A DNA stretch of 64,000 nt from Archegozetes longisetosus (GCA_018873245.2 JAEMBT020000004.1:12780418-12844417), one strand, 5' to 3'. Positions 36,633 to 47,871 are shown, numbered from the stretch's first letter. Made by a program: numbers and translations. Notes: a model not told the origin generated them from the letters alone.

Positions 36633-37100
36633 AATTTGATTCTCTATTTTGAACCGCTATTTAGATTGCTGAGCTGTCTGATGAATGGGTCTGAAAGTAC
36701 TTTTATATTAAAATTTTATCGTTGAGGTTCTCTTAAATTAATATTATTCTTTAATAATTATTTGTATAGATAAGCATATTGAGACTTTTGTAAAAATAGA
36801 TGTAGCTATTTAGGACATGCATAGAAACTGTTATCAATGGTTAAAATTACAGGTTTATGAAAAACTTGGGCTTAAAGAACGTCAAATCTTATCCAATGGC
36901 AGAACAAATTTATATAATCTTTAAACATATGTCAAAATTTCTGTTTTCAATCGGAGCTGAAAATAAGGATCTAAAAACTACACTTATTGATAAAAATTCC
37001 CTATAAATTAAAACACGAAAACAACTGAATGCAAAAACAATTGAACACACATCGAGATAACATTTAATCTGAAAAGTGGTTTATTTTAAACAATCAAATT
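36633..37100. promoter_or_regulatory. Shared spacer of the head-to-head serpins B and C
   Basis: 468 bp between two divergent serpin starts. The half next to copy C (36815-37100) is a duplicate of the copy A upstream region and holds a TATAAAT box at 37002-37008, about 95 nt before the ATG. The half next to copy B is not related to it. Confidence 0.6.
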
Positions 37101-38294
37101 ATGTTTCGTTTAATCGCATTTCTGTTAATTGTTTTTATCGGTCATTCATATGGAAGACCAGTTAAGACACTCGCCATCTCAACAGCTAACAATCACTTCA
37201 CTCTAACACTTCTTCAAAGTTTATATAATGAACAAAATAATGTGTTTTTCTCTCCGTTCAGTATTTCATCTGCTTTTGGAATGTTATATCTCGGCGCTAA
37301 AGACAAAACCGCTCACCAAATGAGAGAAGTTCTCGGATATAACTTTGGACATCTTTCTAACCAAGACGTTAACGAAGAGTTTGCGACTGTTTTCAGACAA
37401 ATCGAAGACATCGATTCAAATAAATATCAATTGAATGTCGCCAACAAATTAGTGGTTCAGCAAAACTTTGATATTTTGGACACATACAAAGAAAATCTTA
37501 AAAAATTCTACGAAACTATTATAGAAACGGCAGATTTCACTCACAATTCTAAGGCTGCGACCGATGCCATCAACGAATGGGTGAAAAAACAAACCAATGA
37601 CAAAATTGAAAAACTCTTGTCCGAACCTTTGAGCCCATTGACTTGTTTGGTGTTATTAAATGCCGTTTATTTCAAAGGCATTTGGCAAACAAAGTTCTTG
37701 AAGAACGAAACAAAAGAAGAAATATTTTTCAACCATGGAACCAACGAATTGAAGACACAAATGATGAAAAGAAACGGAAAATTCAATTACACTGAAGTCC
37801 CAGAACTTGATAGCAAATTATTAGAACTTCCATATTCTGGAGATGACATCAGTTTGTATATCGTTTTACCGAACGAAAGGGAGGGATTGAAAAAATTGAA
37901 AACTAATTTGAATGACTTCGCAGTGATTGAAAAGGGTATAAGTGATCTGAGAGAAGTCGAAGTCCACGTAACTATTCCTAAGTTGAAACTCGAGGGCTCG
38001 TATTCATTGAAAGATCAGTTGTCACGATTGGGAATGAAAGACGTATTCACTTTAAGTGCAGATCTATCGGGAATCGACGGTAAAAGAGATTTGGAAGTAT
38101 CTGAAGTCATTCATAAGGCTGTGATAGAAGTGAATGAAGAGGGAAGTGAAGCCGCAGCCGCTACTGCTATTACAATTATAAATAAATCTTTGCCACATGT
38201 CAATATTTTCAATGCCGATCACCCGTTCACTTTCTTCATTCGTGATAATAGAAATGGAATCATACTCTTTGCCGGTCATGTTAGCAAACTTTAA
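37101..38294 (+). CDS. Secreted serpin, copy C (intact)
   Basis: Single-exon inhibitory-type serpin, 397 aa, signal peptide residues 1-18. The body matches copies A and B with only scattered changes (for example SPLTCLVLL against SPATRLVLL in A). The hinge EEGSEAAAAT is conserved. By hinge counting the loop continues TIINKS, which places K at P1 and S at P1'; this would favour a trypsin-like target (inference). The loop before the NADHPF signature is four residues shorter than in copy A. The C-terminus (FFIRDNRNGIILFAGHVSKL) is a normal serpin end. It is driven by a promoter duplicated from copy A. The 3' flank abuts a TIR element from 38337. Confidence 0.94.
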   Translation: MFRLIAFLLIVFIGHSYGRPVKTLAISTANNHFTLTLLQSLYNEQNNVFFSPFSISSAFGMLYLGAKDKTAHQMREVLGYNFGHLSNQDVNEEFATVFRQIEDIDSNKYQLNVANKLVVQQNFDILDTYKENLKKFYETIIETADFTHNSKAATDAINEWVKKQTNDKIEKLLSEPLSPLTCLVLLNAVYFKGIWQTKFLKNETKEEIFFNHGTNELKTQMMKRNGKFNYTEVPELDSKLLELPYSGDDISLYIVLPNEREGLKKLKTNLNDFAVIEKGISDLREVEVHVTIPKLKLEGSYSLKDQLSRLGMKDVFTLSADLSGIDGKRDLEVSEVIHKAVIEVNEEGSEAAAATAITIINKSLPHVNIFNADHPFTFFIRDNRNGIILFAGHVSKL

Positions 38295-38336
38295 CTGAAT
38301 TATTGATGCGTTAATACCATTTTTATCTTAAAGTAA

Positions 38337-38767
38337 GGTCACTCTACAGTATATGCTACCCCGGATCTACTATAGTATATACTACCTAACAGGTTAGGTT
38401 AGATTTGGATACGTTAGGTCTGTTCTGGACAGATTAGGTTAGGTTTGGACAGGTTACGTCTAAAACATTTAGAAATTTACAGTAATGCGCGGATATTTTC
38501 TGCAATCTTTGAAGAAATTAAAATGCAATGTACTCCAACTTTTTTCGGTGTACTGTAATAGGTAGCTTTAGTTGTATTACATTATGTTTATATTTTTAAA
38601 GCATAAATCTGATCATTTATTTACATTCATAATAATCAATAAAAATGCACGAATTGTGGCTGACGAAGCATTCAATTAATGATTGAAGTGCTGGTATATA
38701 CTCTAGTGGATCCAAGGCTGGCCAATACTGTAGTAGGTCTAGGGGTGACGTATATTGTAGAATGACC
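38337..38767. mobile_element. TIR element downstream of serpin C
   Basis: About 431 bp. The left end GGTCACTCTACAGTATATGC and the right end, which in complement reads GGTCATTCTACAATATACG, form terminal inverted repeats of about 45 nt that stay similar inward (CTACTATAGTATATAC / CTACTACAGTATTGG). The interior has the TTAGG-like stretch at 38390-38462 and an AATAAA at 38638-38643 that could serve serpin C polyadenylation. Non-coding. No target duplication was resolved. Confidence 0.65.
38390..38462. repeat. Degenerate TTAGG-rich stretch
   Basis: Repeated GGTTAGGTTAG-type words with interspersed TTTGGACAGGTTA. The unit resembles the arthropod telomere repeat TTAGG, but the copies are imperfect and internal to an element, so this is not a chromosome end. 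Confidence 0.5.
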
Positions 38768-39186
38768 CAAAATAAATTTCAAGTGCGTTCACTGTTTAAT
38801 ATTTTGATTCAGTCAATGGTAATCTTATATTGTCCAAAAATTGTTTGAAAAACGGTTTGTTTGGCTCTTTCAACTTCTCAAGATAATTCATGGATCAAGC
38901 TATTTGGTTGATGTTTCTTTTTAAAGGCTTTTTATATGAGTAGCTTATCATAAATTGATTTTATCATTTTATGAACTCATAAAACAGCGAGTCATTTTAA
39001 ATCTTAAAATATCAAAACTTTATTCAATTGTTATTAAGTTTTTTTCTAATAGGTAGACAAGTGCAATAAAATTTCAGCTTTTCGTTTTAGAAGTTTCCTG
39101 AGAAGTGAGATTCACGTAAAAATCAGATAATGAAAAACTAAAATTAAGATCCAAAATGAAAAATGAAAGTATAAATAAATAAAATA

Positions 39187-42100
39187 CTAAATGTCAGATT
39201 TGAATAACCAAATAGAAAGAAAAATGCTAAAAAAGACTACAATCGAGCTCTTGATGATTGTTGATCCAGAACATTGATCGCGAGAATACTCTCGGCACGT
39301 AACTGTGAGATCTCTTTTTCTAGAACCCATCAATATATCAACAACTATTGGCGAAGGATCTCGACATCGGTCGACGACTACACGGCTTATGCAATCGCGG
39401 TAGAAAAATAAGGCACTTTTGGAGAAACCAGAAAATTCTGTCATTTTTAAGTCTAAAAATGAGGCTATATTAAGACATACCAACAAATTCTTCTTTGTAC
39501 GTCATGACTACTTCGTCCTTCTCTGGCATCTCTTTGTCTTTGAATAAGAGTGTCTTCGCAACTCCTCACAAAATAACCAGCTCTTTCGAGACAAGAATCA
39601 GTTGTCGGAACTATCCCAAACTGTCGGTCTAAATAAGTAATCAAATCAAATCAATGAAAACATCAAACCAAATAATTACCGATTCCACCACTTTGTTGAC
39701 TGCCATCATATTGAGACCCGTACTGATTACCCCCATATTGTCCACTACTTCCATGCTGTTGTCCACTATTTCCATACTGTTGTCCGTTACTTCCGTACTG
39801 TTGTCCAATACCTCCATATTGGTTACCACTGCTTCCGTATTGTTGCCCATATCCTGGATTATTATAGCCTCCATTAGAAGTTACAAATTGGCTCTGTGTT
39901 TGACTTCTGTCACTCGGATAAAAGTTTCCGTCAGATCGTGCTGGGCTTCCGTAATCAGGATTCAGAGTACAAGACCAAGAAAGTTCTTGTCCTTTATCAA
40001 TCAGGTAAGTGCCCATTAGTTGAAGATCTTGAGGATGGCAGTTATGTCTCACTATTTGAATTACACAATCGCGAAAGTTCTGGAAGTTTCTACATGAAGA
40101 ACTTGAGACCAAAGTTGTTATCTGATTGTTGTATTGACTTTCACATTGGCGTACATCTGATCTGATATAACATGTGCTCGATTTCCAGCCTAAATATTAC
40201 TGAATTATTTCTCTAAAAATTAAGATTTATGAGTCGAGTGAGTTACCTGCACCATTCTGTTCACATACACTTTCTAAATATTTGCGCCCACGACGTATCA
40301 CATCAGCGCCATTATTCCTAGGATCGGAAGCACTACTTGCCTGACATGCAGGCGTGTATATTATCAGACAGTCCAAACTTTGACGAACTGGGCTAATTTG
40401 ACAAATTAAATCGTTATTAATAGATAAGAGTTTAACTTAATTCCTCTCTCAGAAAATATTAAACTCGACTCAGATGCTTTAAATACGAATACCGAGCAAT
40501 AGATAAGAATGCTTGAGTCTTAAAATCTAAAACAAGTCAACTAACAGCATTATCTATGCATGACTTAAATAAATCCAGTAATTTTACGCTTCTTTCGTCA
40601 ATAGGTCAAGAATAAGAAGAATATTTAAAGAAGAAAAAAATAACAATACGACTAACATTAATAAATGACTATGTAGATGTTAATAATCTTTGGTAAATTA
40701 GAGTTGAATTAGGTAAAAAAAGTAAGGCTAAAACTCGAAATAGGGTTTTCAATTGTATAGATGGAAAAGAGTAGCAGTTATATTGTTTGTTTGAATGGAG
40801 AATTGTCAAGTCATTGACGCCATTGATTTTACGAAACAATAAGTTGTAATTTGCCTTTATTACGATATAACTCATAAAATCTATACAGTTATGAATGTAG
40901 TCAATTTTTTACTTCCGCCTATGAATGATTGTGATAGTTTTAATTCAATAGTTGACAGCTATATCAATATGAAATATTTATTATGTTCTATCTAAGTAAA
41001 CCAAAAAGTAATGATATAGGAGGACAGTACTAGTACTCTACTGTATAATTTCTCTACGGTTTTATTAGCATATTTACCTGCATCTCGACAGTGGGTCGTT
41101 TTGCCCCGAGTTTTGCCAACCATTAGAAATACCGCTATAACTTTGAGAGCTTACTTCTTGAATGCTTGATAAAACTTCTTGTTGGCATCGCTGCAATCTA
41201 TAGCGATCACATAGAAGATTAGGATGCTGGCCACTGATTAAAGTCAAGGCTATAGAGAAATAGATAATAAGATGAAATTAATGACAGAATTTAATCTAAG
41301 CTTTTATTCAGCAAAATTGTCTTAATTAGCTCTTCCTTTGGGAGTGTCATAAAAATCTATTTGTTTTCAAGGTAAAAAGAGGTACGACGCACTCAACACA
41401 CTTAATGGCATTGAAATTAGTTTGAAACTAGTATGATTATAAGCATTAGATTCTATGGTTTAAAACAAAATTACAACTTATTGAACAAAGATTACAACTC
41501 GTAAGAGCTAACCCGCGAAGAGTCAACTTTGATAGTACTTAAGGTTTGAGGTTCAAACTCATGATTAGATCATGTCTTTCACACATAAAATTACAATGAT
41601 CCATTATGTGCAATAAAATGCGTCGTCATTATCTAAAGTAATTCATATTCTAGACTTGCAAATAATATAAATCGGAAAGCATACTTGCATCGAAAACGAT
41701 ATTATTTCTTACATTCCTTGAGTGAAATTACTTTGCCCTCCTAGCTCTAAAATCAATTAAATTTTATCGATCAAATTAGCTTTTTACTATCGGGATTTTT
41801 GATCAGTTTATTTAGCCTCAACTTTTTAAAAACCTTCAAATTTATACACGAAAACAATTAAACACACTAAACCTCAACAAAACTTGAAGTAACTTCATAG
41901 GTAAATATTTATATAGCTTTCAAAGACAAACGCCACTATAAACTTGATTGCAAAAAATAATATTTCAGTTAACTTCATCCTTGAAGTGAGCTAAAATACC
42001 ATAATAAATGATCAAAGTTTAGTATTATTATCTACGTTTTGAAAGTTTGCCTATATGTAAAGTTTGTATAATTCAATGTTAGAGAGTAAACAGATTAAGC

Positions 42101-42693
42101 AATCACTTCAGATACTGTGTAATTTTGTTGAAGGTTACTATTGTTTTAAATTTTTTAATTTAAAAAGGGATTACTGAATGTTTTTCAAAACTTATTAATA
42201 ATTAGATGGAATGTTTTAAAGCTTAGTTTTGAAGCTTATCATTTCTGGTTGAAAGATAACAACAAAAAGTCTGAAAAGTTTCTATTTTAGGATAATAATT
42301 ATAACAGAGAGTTTGATTTAGAGGAACTTTGAGTTGTATAACTCGATTCCGGGAGAGAGGAACTGAATCATAAAACACTTTTGATTAAGACTTTTATCTG
42401 CAGTCAACGCAATTGTATTAAAAGCATAAATAGCAGATATGATATACTTTCTGTCCTCAAAAACTTATATCAGTCAAACATTTAAGCATTAAGTACATCA
42501 AACTGAATAAATCATTTTTATCATTGATACAGGTATATGGATTAAGCTAATGATAAAACTATTCAGAAAAACAGCTATTTTTAAATTCAAACAATTTATA
42601 TTTGATTATGAGAAAAAGAAAATAAAACAAAAACTTACCACAAAAAATAAAAGTAATCCAAAAAACAACATAAGTTTTAAACATTTTAATCAT
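39187..42693 (-). CDS. Cys-rich, Gly/Gln/Tyr-repeat secreted or GPI-anchored protein (6 exons)
   Basis: Exons 42693-42639, 41249-41078, 40392-40247, 40189-39680, 39628-39481 and 39415-39187. All have GT-AG borders and every phase matches, giving 1,260 nt, 419 aa. Exon 1 encodes a signal peptide (MIKMFKTYVVFWITFIFC). Exons 2-4 carry a Cys-rich region with recurring pairs spaced five to nine residues apart (CDRYRLQRC, CLIIYTPAC, CYIRSDVRQC, CRNFQNFRDC). Then come about 90 residues of GQQYGS-type low-complexity repeat, then a second Cys-rich region (CLERAGYFVRSC, RRICC, RDCISRVVVDRC) and a C-terminal hydrophobic stretch IVVFFSIFLSIWLF that ends almost at the stop, after CSGS. This is typical of a GPI signal or a type I membrane anchor. 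Extracellular function inferred. The Cys pattern faintly resembles DUF19-like or hemolymph-glycoprotein modules, but I do not recognise the family. Confidence 0.78.
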
Positions 42694-45600
42694 TATCTTC
42701 TTGGTTGAATCGTAAACCAGTTCTTAAACAATTAAAAACCTTCACTTCGTAAACATTAGCGCCACTCAAAGTTATCATCAGGTATGAATCGAAAGTGAAG
42801 TAAAAAAAGTGCTAATTCATAGCTATGGGCAGTAACTCAATTATTAAATAAAAGTAATGTTTACATCAAACATTAATTCAGAGATTGGACGAATACATCG
42901 GAACAAGGTGTGGAAGAGAATCAAAAGAGAAAGTTATGCGTGTTTTACATTTGCATTCTATGTTAATGTATACGAATTAAATTAAATTAAATACTCTGCG
43001 AACTAATGTTATAACACTTGGGTAAATTGATTTTATTTTTCCATTTAACTTTTTTATGAATATTGATCACGTTTTTCTTTAGCTAGTTTTGAATAAACAA
43101 CTATAACTTTTGTTGTAATGTTTTTTGCTGCAAAGAGTTTATATTGATTCAGAGGATATTTTTGTGATGATCATTATGCTATTACATAATGGCTAATAAA
43201 TTGAAATTTCATTCATTACTTTGTCCTCAATTTATAAAAACTAGTATAAATAAGTGCTTTTATAACTTCGAAACCGAGTTGATTTCCTACTTCTGTCAAT
43301 TATTACAACACTCGACAAAACTATATTTATTTTAATCTTTGCCTCAATAGTTCATACAAATTGTATAAGCATTCAGTTCCAACATTCATAACAAATATTA
43401 ATAAGGTATTAAATCGTTTCGTATTATCTCATATTTGACTTATTCATTTACTGAATTTTCTTGAATTATTTAAGAATTGTAGATTGTAATAAAGCTCTTA
43501 TTTGAAGAATTAGTTCTGGAAACATCTTTTATGATTAGGAATCAGCATAAATAATATTATTTTATAATTTCATTTTTAAACATGCTCTTTGGTTTACTGA
43601 TAATACTGACCACTAATCAATCTCAGATTTAAATGTCAGAAACACATTAGTTCAATGCAACTATATCTCTGATTACCAGAGCACATGATTAAAATTACTT
43701 CGATTTATCTGTTTGTAAACAATATGAGACGTATGGAATCGAAAGGAAATTCTAGCAGAACTTTCACCTCAAGATGGATCGAATTTAAATTAGCTATAAT
43801 TACTTCTATTCAGTCGATAAATGTTAATATGCTGCGAGTGACATGTAATTAGTTTGACAATATACTATTTGAAGCTTATTTTCAATCGTATGTTCAGCCT
43901 ATCTTATTAAAACATCATTGATAAAAGTTCATTCACACCTCCAATATAGTGCCTTCAAATGACCATAATTATTGTTCAAATCGATAAAGACATCTGATAT
44001 TAAATACCTTAAGAAGCATTGAAATTTCAATTTTTTATTACTATAAGCTAAGTTTATCGTCACGTGCTATGTAATTCTTGATTTAAAATACAGTTTTACT
44101 CAAGATTGGATTTTAAAATGTAAACAAATGTTTACACAAATCAAATATAGACTATTCAATTATCTATTTTAACTTTATGAACAGCATGAACTTTGTCAAT
44201 AAAACCTTGTCACAACGTCATTATTTTAAACTTCATAATTATATTGGATAATCATTCGTTTTAAACACTGAACGCCTACAACTTGTCGGAGAAAATTTCA
44301 AATTCAAAGCTAATTATAGCTAACACAAAAAGCATAAGGAATACTAACATCTTATTTGAATTTAGTGGCGCACCAATTCAATCAATTTTATGGATAAAAT
44401 CTGAAAAGCAAAGAAAGATCCTTTAGTGGCTGGAAGAGCTATTATAAACTTTGACTTTTGATAGAAACAGTCCTCGTATAGGGCGTGTTTGAATCTTTGA
44501 TTCACAGAAAACGCATCATTAAATAAATTGCATTGCTGTTCAGTATAACATTCAATGAAATTTTTTACAACTAAAACTAATAAACCCAATGATTTCATAG
44601 TCACGAATGGCAATTTAGCTAAACTGTGTTAGTTAAACTTTTGAATTTTCAGAAAAGTCATTTTAGCTAATGCTAGACTTTCATTATTGAACCCTTAAAT
44701 CAAATAACGCTATTGTGCTTCTCTAAAGCTCCCATTTATATAATTTACTGTAAATGATTAAATGATTTATGTCGTTTTTCTGTTAAATAGTGAGTCATTT
44801 AATTTGAAAGGTTTAGCTCTAATTTGTATTGCAGAAACGTATACCTAAACAGAAGATTCAGCCAGATAATTATTTACGGTACTATTGTTTTACGAGTTAA
44901 TAATAAAATTGCTTGAAATAATCAAATTTAATTTTCAGAATGTCACGTTCTTATACTTAATAAAACTTTTATGTGGGCATCAGTTTAATTAAACAATTAA
45001 TTTATTTTACTTCTGCTTTTTATAGTACTTCAACTGAAAAACATTATCTATCCTTTATTCTATTAATATATCAATTGTACTGTATCTAACTTTTGAAAAA
45101 ATTCATAACACGAATATACTGACTCAATATTGGAGTAAAATTCTGACGCACTTCAAATTAGATGGTAATGATTTCCAAAAATAATCTGTTTTGCTTAATT
45201 CCAATTTTAATGGAAACTTTCAAGTTAGACTGATTAAGATTGAATAACTACTTATATATAGTATTTTGCGAATACCAATCAGATCATGATTTTTATTTAG
45301 ACTGACGAATTGGATGAGCTCGAAACCAACAGTTTAATAGAAATTTAGAACTATCTTTTATATTTGAACGGCTTTCTACTTTCAAAATTGAAATTTTAAA
45401 TGAATAAAATTTCTAGAGATGTAAATTAATATGAAATGCTTGACAATTAGAGAAAAATTATTTAAGTAAAAGGATATCTCTGGAGTTTACCTCTATCGAT
45501 TTTGACACTTATCAATTTTTACAACTTTGATAACTTATTCTCTCAGGTTTTATTTTAGTTAATTTCTAGATAATTTTGATAAACATGTCAAACGCAAAAT

Positions 45601-46240
45601 TTCCATCAATATAAAGTTGAGAAATGAGAATTTAGAGGTCAACTATTAAAGCTATTTCAAAATCCGAATGTAAATTAATATAAATAGTTTAGTTTAGCAT
45701 ATTAGTTGGCATAAGTTTTAGCATCAAAGTAAAAGAATGGATTATGCTTGAAGATCTATTGAACAGGTCGTGAAATTGCGAGTAATGTAACTCTAGTACT
45801 ATAAAGATCGTTGATCGATTTCCGTTAAAAGGCAAGTGCGAAAAGTTTAGTGGCATAACACAAAATTAAATCTGTTCTCTTCGGTTGAGTTGAGTTCGCT
45901 TTAATTTGCTCTCAAAGCTCTAAACATACTTCACGTTATAATACATGTTCTTTTGCACGGAAAATATAATATAATATGTAGTTAAAAACACATCATAATT
46001 AAGAAAAAAGATCCGACGCATAGTATGTTTGTTTGGGTTGAAGAGTTAATATTTTAAAAAGTGATAATTTTAAAATAGTTGTCATAAACTAGATATGTAT
46101 CAACTTTTTTAATATAAGTTAGTAGATATGAAAAGCATTAATCTTATCGTGTAAACGTAGTCCTTGTAAACATTAAAAATATTACAACACAACTCTTATC
46201 AATAAAACTGAATTGACTGCAAAGTGTTAAAGGGCTCATT
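42694..46240. other. Intergenic, no well-supported gene
   Basis: AT-rich 3.5 kb. The only ORF with some appeal is 44362-44613 (minus, below). I saw no repeats of note. Confidence 0.4.
44362..44598 (-). CDS. Doubtful small secreted-type ORF
   Basis: From the internal ATG the ORF begins MKSLGLLVLVVKNFIECYT, signal-peptide-like, and has four Cys within the next 35 residues, then a hydrophobic and basic end. 78 aa. No homologue recognised and composition could explain it; it could be a lone exon. Confidence 0.18.
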   Translation of the reverse strand: MKSLGLLVLVVKNFIECYTEQQCNLFNDAFSVNQRFKHALYEDCFYQKSKFIIALPATKGSFFAFQILSIKLIELVRH

Positions 46241-46586
46241 TCATTTAGCAGTAGTACAAACATTGAATTGAACAGCACTTAATTCCGTGTAAAGCAGTGT
46301 TTTATTGCTATTCTGAAGACGAGTCTCTAATGTTGACAGTAAACAAAGTGAATATAATGCCAAAATTGCCTGAATTTTTGCCTTTAGTTGACTCCTTTGC
46401 AAAAGTGCGTGTCTTTTGGTGAATTGGAAGTTGTCGTTCAAGTTATAATCAGTGGGACATGAAATGCAGTTCGCTTTACTGCCAACGAAGAAGCGTAACA
46501 AAAGTTGTTTGCGAAGTTGAAGGTTGAAACTATTATAAGTGACTTACTGTATGATAGACCAGAGCTTACCTGTTTTTAGTAAACAT
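46241..46586 (-). CDS. Hypothetical small protein, possible 2 exons
   Basis: The ORF at 46529-46241 has more even codon use than its surroundings. It can be joined to a 17 nt first exon (46586-46570, ATG TTT ACT AAA AAC AG) through GTAAGC...AATAG borders in the correct phase, giving 101 aa starting MFTKNSFNLQLRKQLLLRFF. It contains CISC and LLQRSQLKAKIQAILALYSL. The intron would be only 40 nt, shorter than others here, which argues against the model. No family recognised. It is divergent to the MO25 gene, 200 bp away. Confidence 0.28.
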
Positions 46587-46782
46587 ATTAATGTAAAAAG
46601 TCTTTTAAAGTTATACTGAAATTATACATTAGTGCTATATACGAGTACTGCTTTATTGTTATAATTGAGATTATCATCACTATTACTATTATTCTGAAAT
46701 GTTGTGATATAACACACGTATTCGTAAAAAATTAATTGAATGTTATCGTATTTTGATGTGAACCACTTCTTTATCTTCTATA

Positions 46783-47871
46783 ATGAAGTTTTTCAGGCAG
46801 AGATCCTCTGAGCAAAAAAGACTCAGTATTCGCAGCTATAAAACAAACATCAGATCTATTGATGAAATTGTGAAAAAATTGAGAATAGCATTGAATAAAA
46901 ATATTGGGTTTGACGAAAGTGAGAATAACCCAAACGCGGAAACAAATAGTAAAAATGTGAAACTATCTCTCGAAAACTTGAGATACAATATATTGGATAG
47001 GATTAACGCAAATAGCCATAAAAATGGTAACAGTGATAGCAGAGACATTGTTTCATTCACTGACGAACTGTTCTCATCTAACGTTTTATTGGAAATCGTG
47101 GAAAAGTTGCCACGAGTTGACTTCGAGAGCAAAAAAATTATATCAGCAATAATTCGTAATGCACTGCTTTTGCAAATTGATGAAAGAATGGTTACAGTTG
47201 AATACATCGCCAAAGAGGCGAATATCCTGTTCGCTCTAGTTGACAGTTATAAATACGGAAGAAGTGATATAACTCTTAATTGTGGACAAATTTTAAGAGA
47301 TTGTATTCAACACGAATGCTTGGCTCGTATTGTGTTACATTCGGAATTATTCGATAATTTTTTTACTTATGTCAATCAAACTACTTTTGATGTGGCAATG
47401 GATGCATTCCTAACGTTTCGATTATTACTAACAACTCACAAGTCATTGGCAGTGGACTATCTGACGAAAAATTATAACAACTTTTTTTATAATTATTACC
47501 AATTAATTAAATGCGATAATTACGTGACTAAACGCCAATCACTCGAAATACTCGGCTTAATACTAAGCGAAAAGCAGAATATTAAGGTTCGCCAACTATT
47601 TATTATGGACACAACAAATTTGAGAGTCATCATGAATTTGTTTTGGCACAAATACAAACATATCAGATTTAGAGCGTTAAACATTTTTAATGTCATCATT
47701 AATAGTCAGGAAAAGCCAATTTCTGTTATGGACTTTTTGATGCCTAATAGAGAGAAATTAGTGGAAGTTCTCAATGAGTTTAAAAACGAATGCATTGGAA
47801 GCAAAATATTCACAGATCAAAAGCCATTCGTGATACAAATGATACTCGAGTTTAAGTCTCAAAAGTCATAG
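46783..47871 (+). CDS. Divergent intronless MO25/CAB39 paralogue
   Basis: Single exon, 362 aa, slightly longer than the about 340 aa of MO25. The armadillo-like MO25 fold is recognisable throughout: VEYIAKEANILFALVDSY, LNCGQILRDCIQHECLARIV, FDVAMDAFLTFRLLLTTHKS, then the hallmark NYVTKRQSLEILG, and the tail region LRVIMNLFWHKYKHIRFRAL. MO25 binds the STRAD pseudokinase and activates LKB1 and germinal-centre kinases (family knowledge). This copy has a basic N-terminus (FRQRSSEQKRLSIRSYKTN) in place of the usual PFxF start. It also has an Asn/Ser insert near residues 45-85 and low identity outside the core. Absence of introns and divergence suggest a retrocopy that became an expressed gene, possibly tissue-restricted. 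The reading frame is fully open, so it is probably functional. Confidence 0.85.
   Translation: MKFFRQRSSEQKRLSIRSYKTNIRSIDEIVKKLRIALNKNIGFDESENNPNAETNSKNVKLSLENLRYNILDRINANSHKNGNSDSRDIVSFTDELFSSNVLLEIVEKLPRVDFESKKIISAIIRNALLLQIDERMVTVEYIAKEANILFALVDSYKYGRSDITLNCGQILRDCIQHECLARIVLHSELFDNFFTYVNQTTFDVAMDAFLTFRLLLTTHKSLAVDYLTKNYNNFFYNYYQLIKCDNYVTKRQSLEILGLILSEKQNIKVRQLFIMDTTNLRVIMNLFWHKYKHIRFRALNIFNVIINSQEKPISVMDFLMPNREKLVEVLNEFKNECIGSKIFTDQKPFVIQMILEFKSQKS

Noticed and set aside
38390..38462. Possible telomere end (TTAGG words)
   Set aside because: Copies are degenerate, few and internal with genes on both sides; they lie inside a TIR element.
39654..40019. Plus-strand Ser/Thr/Ile-rich ORF of 121 aa
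   Set aside because: Antisense of the GQQYGS repeat exon; the minus strand has six phase-consistent exons.
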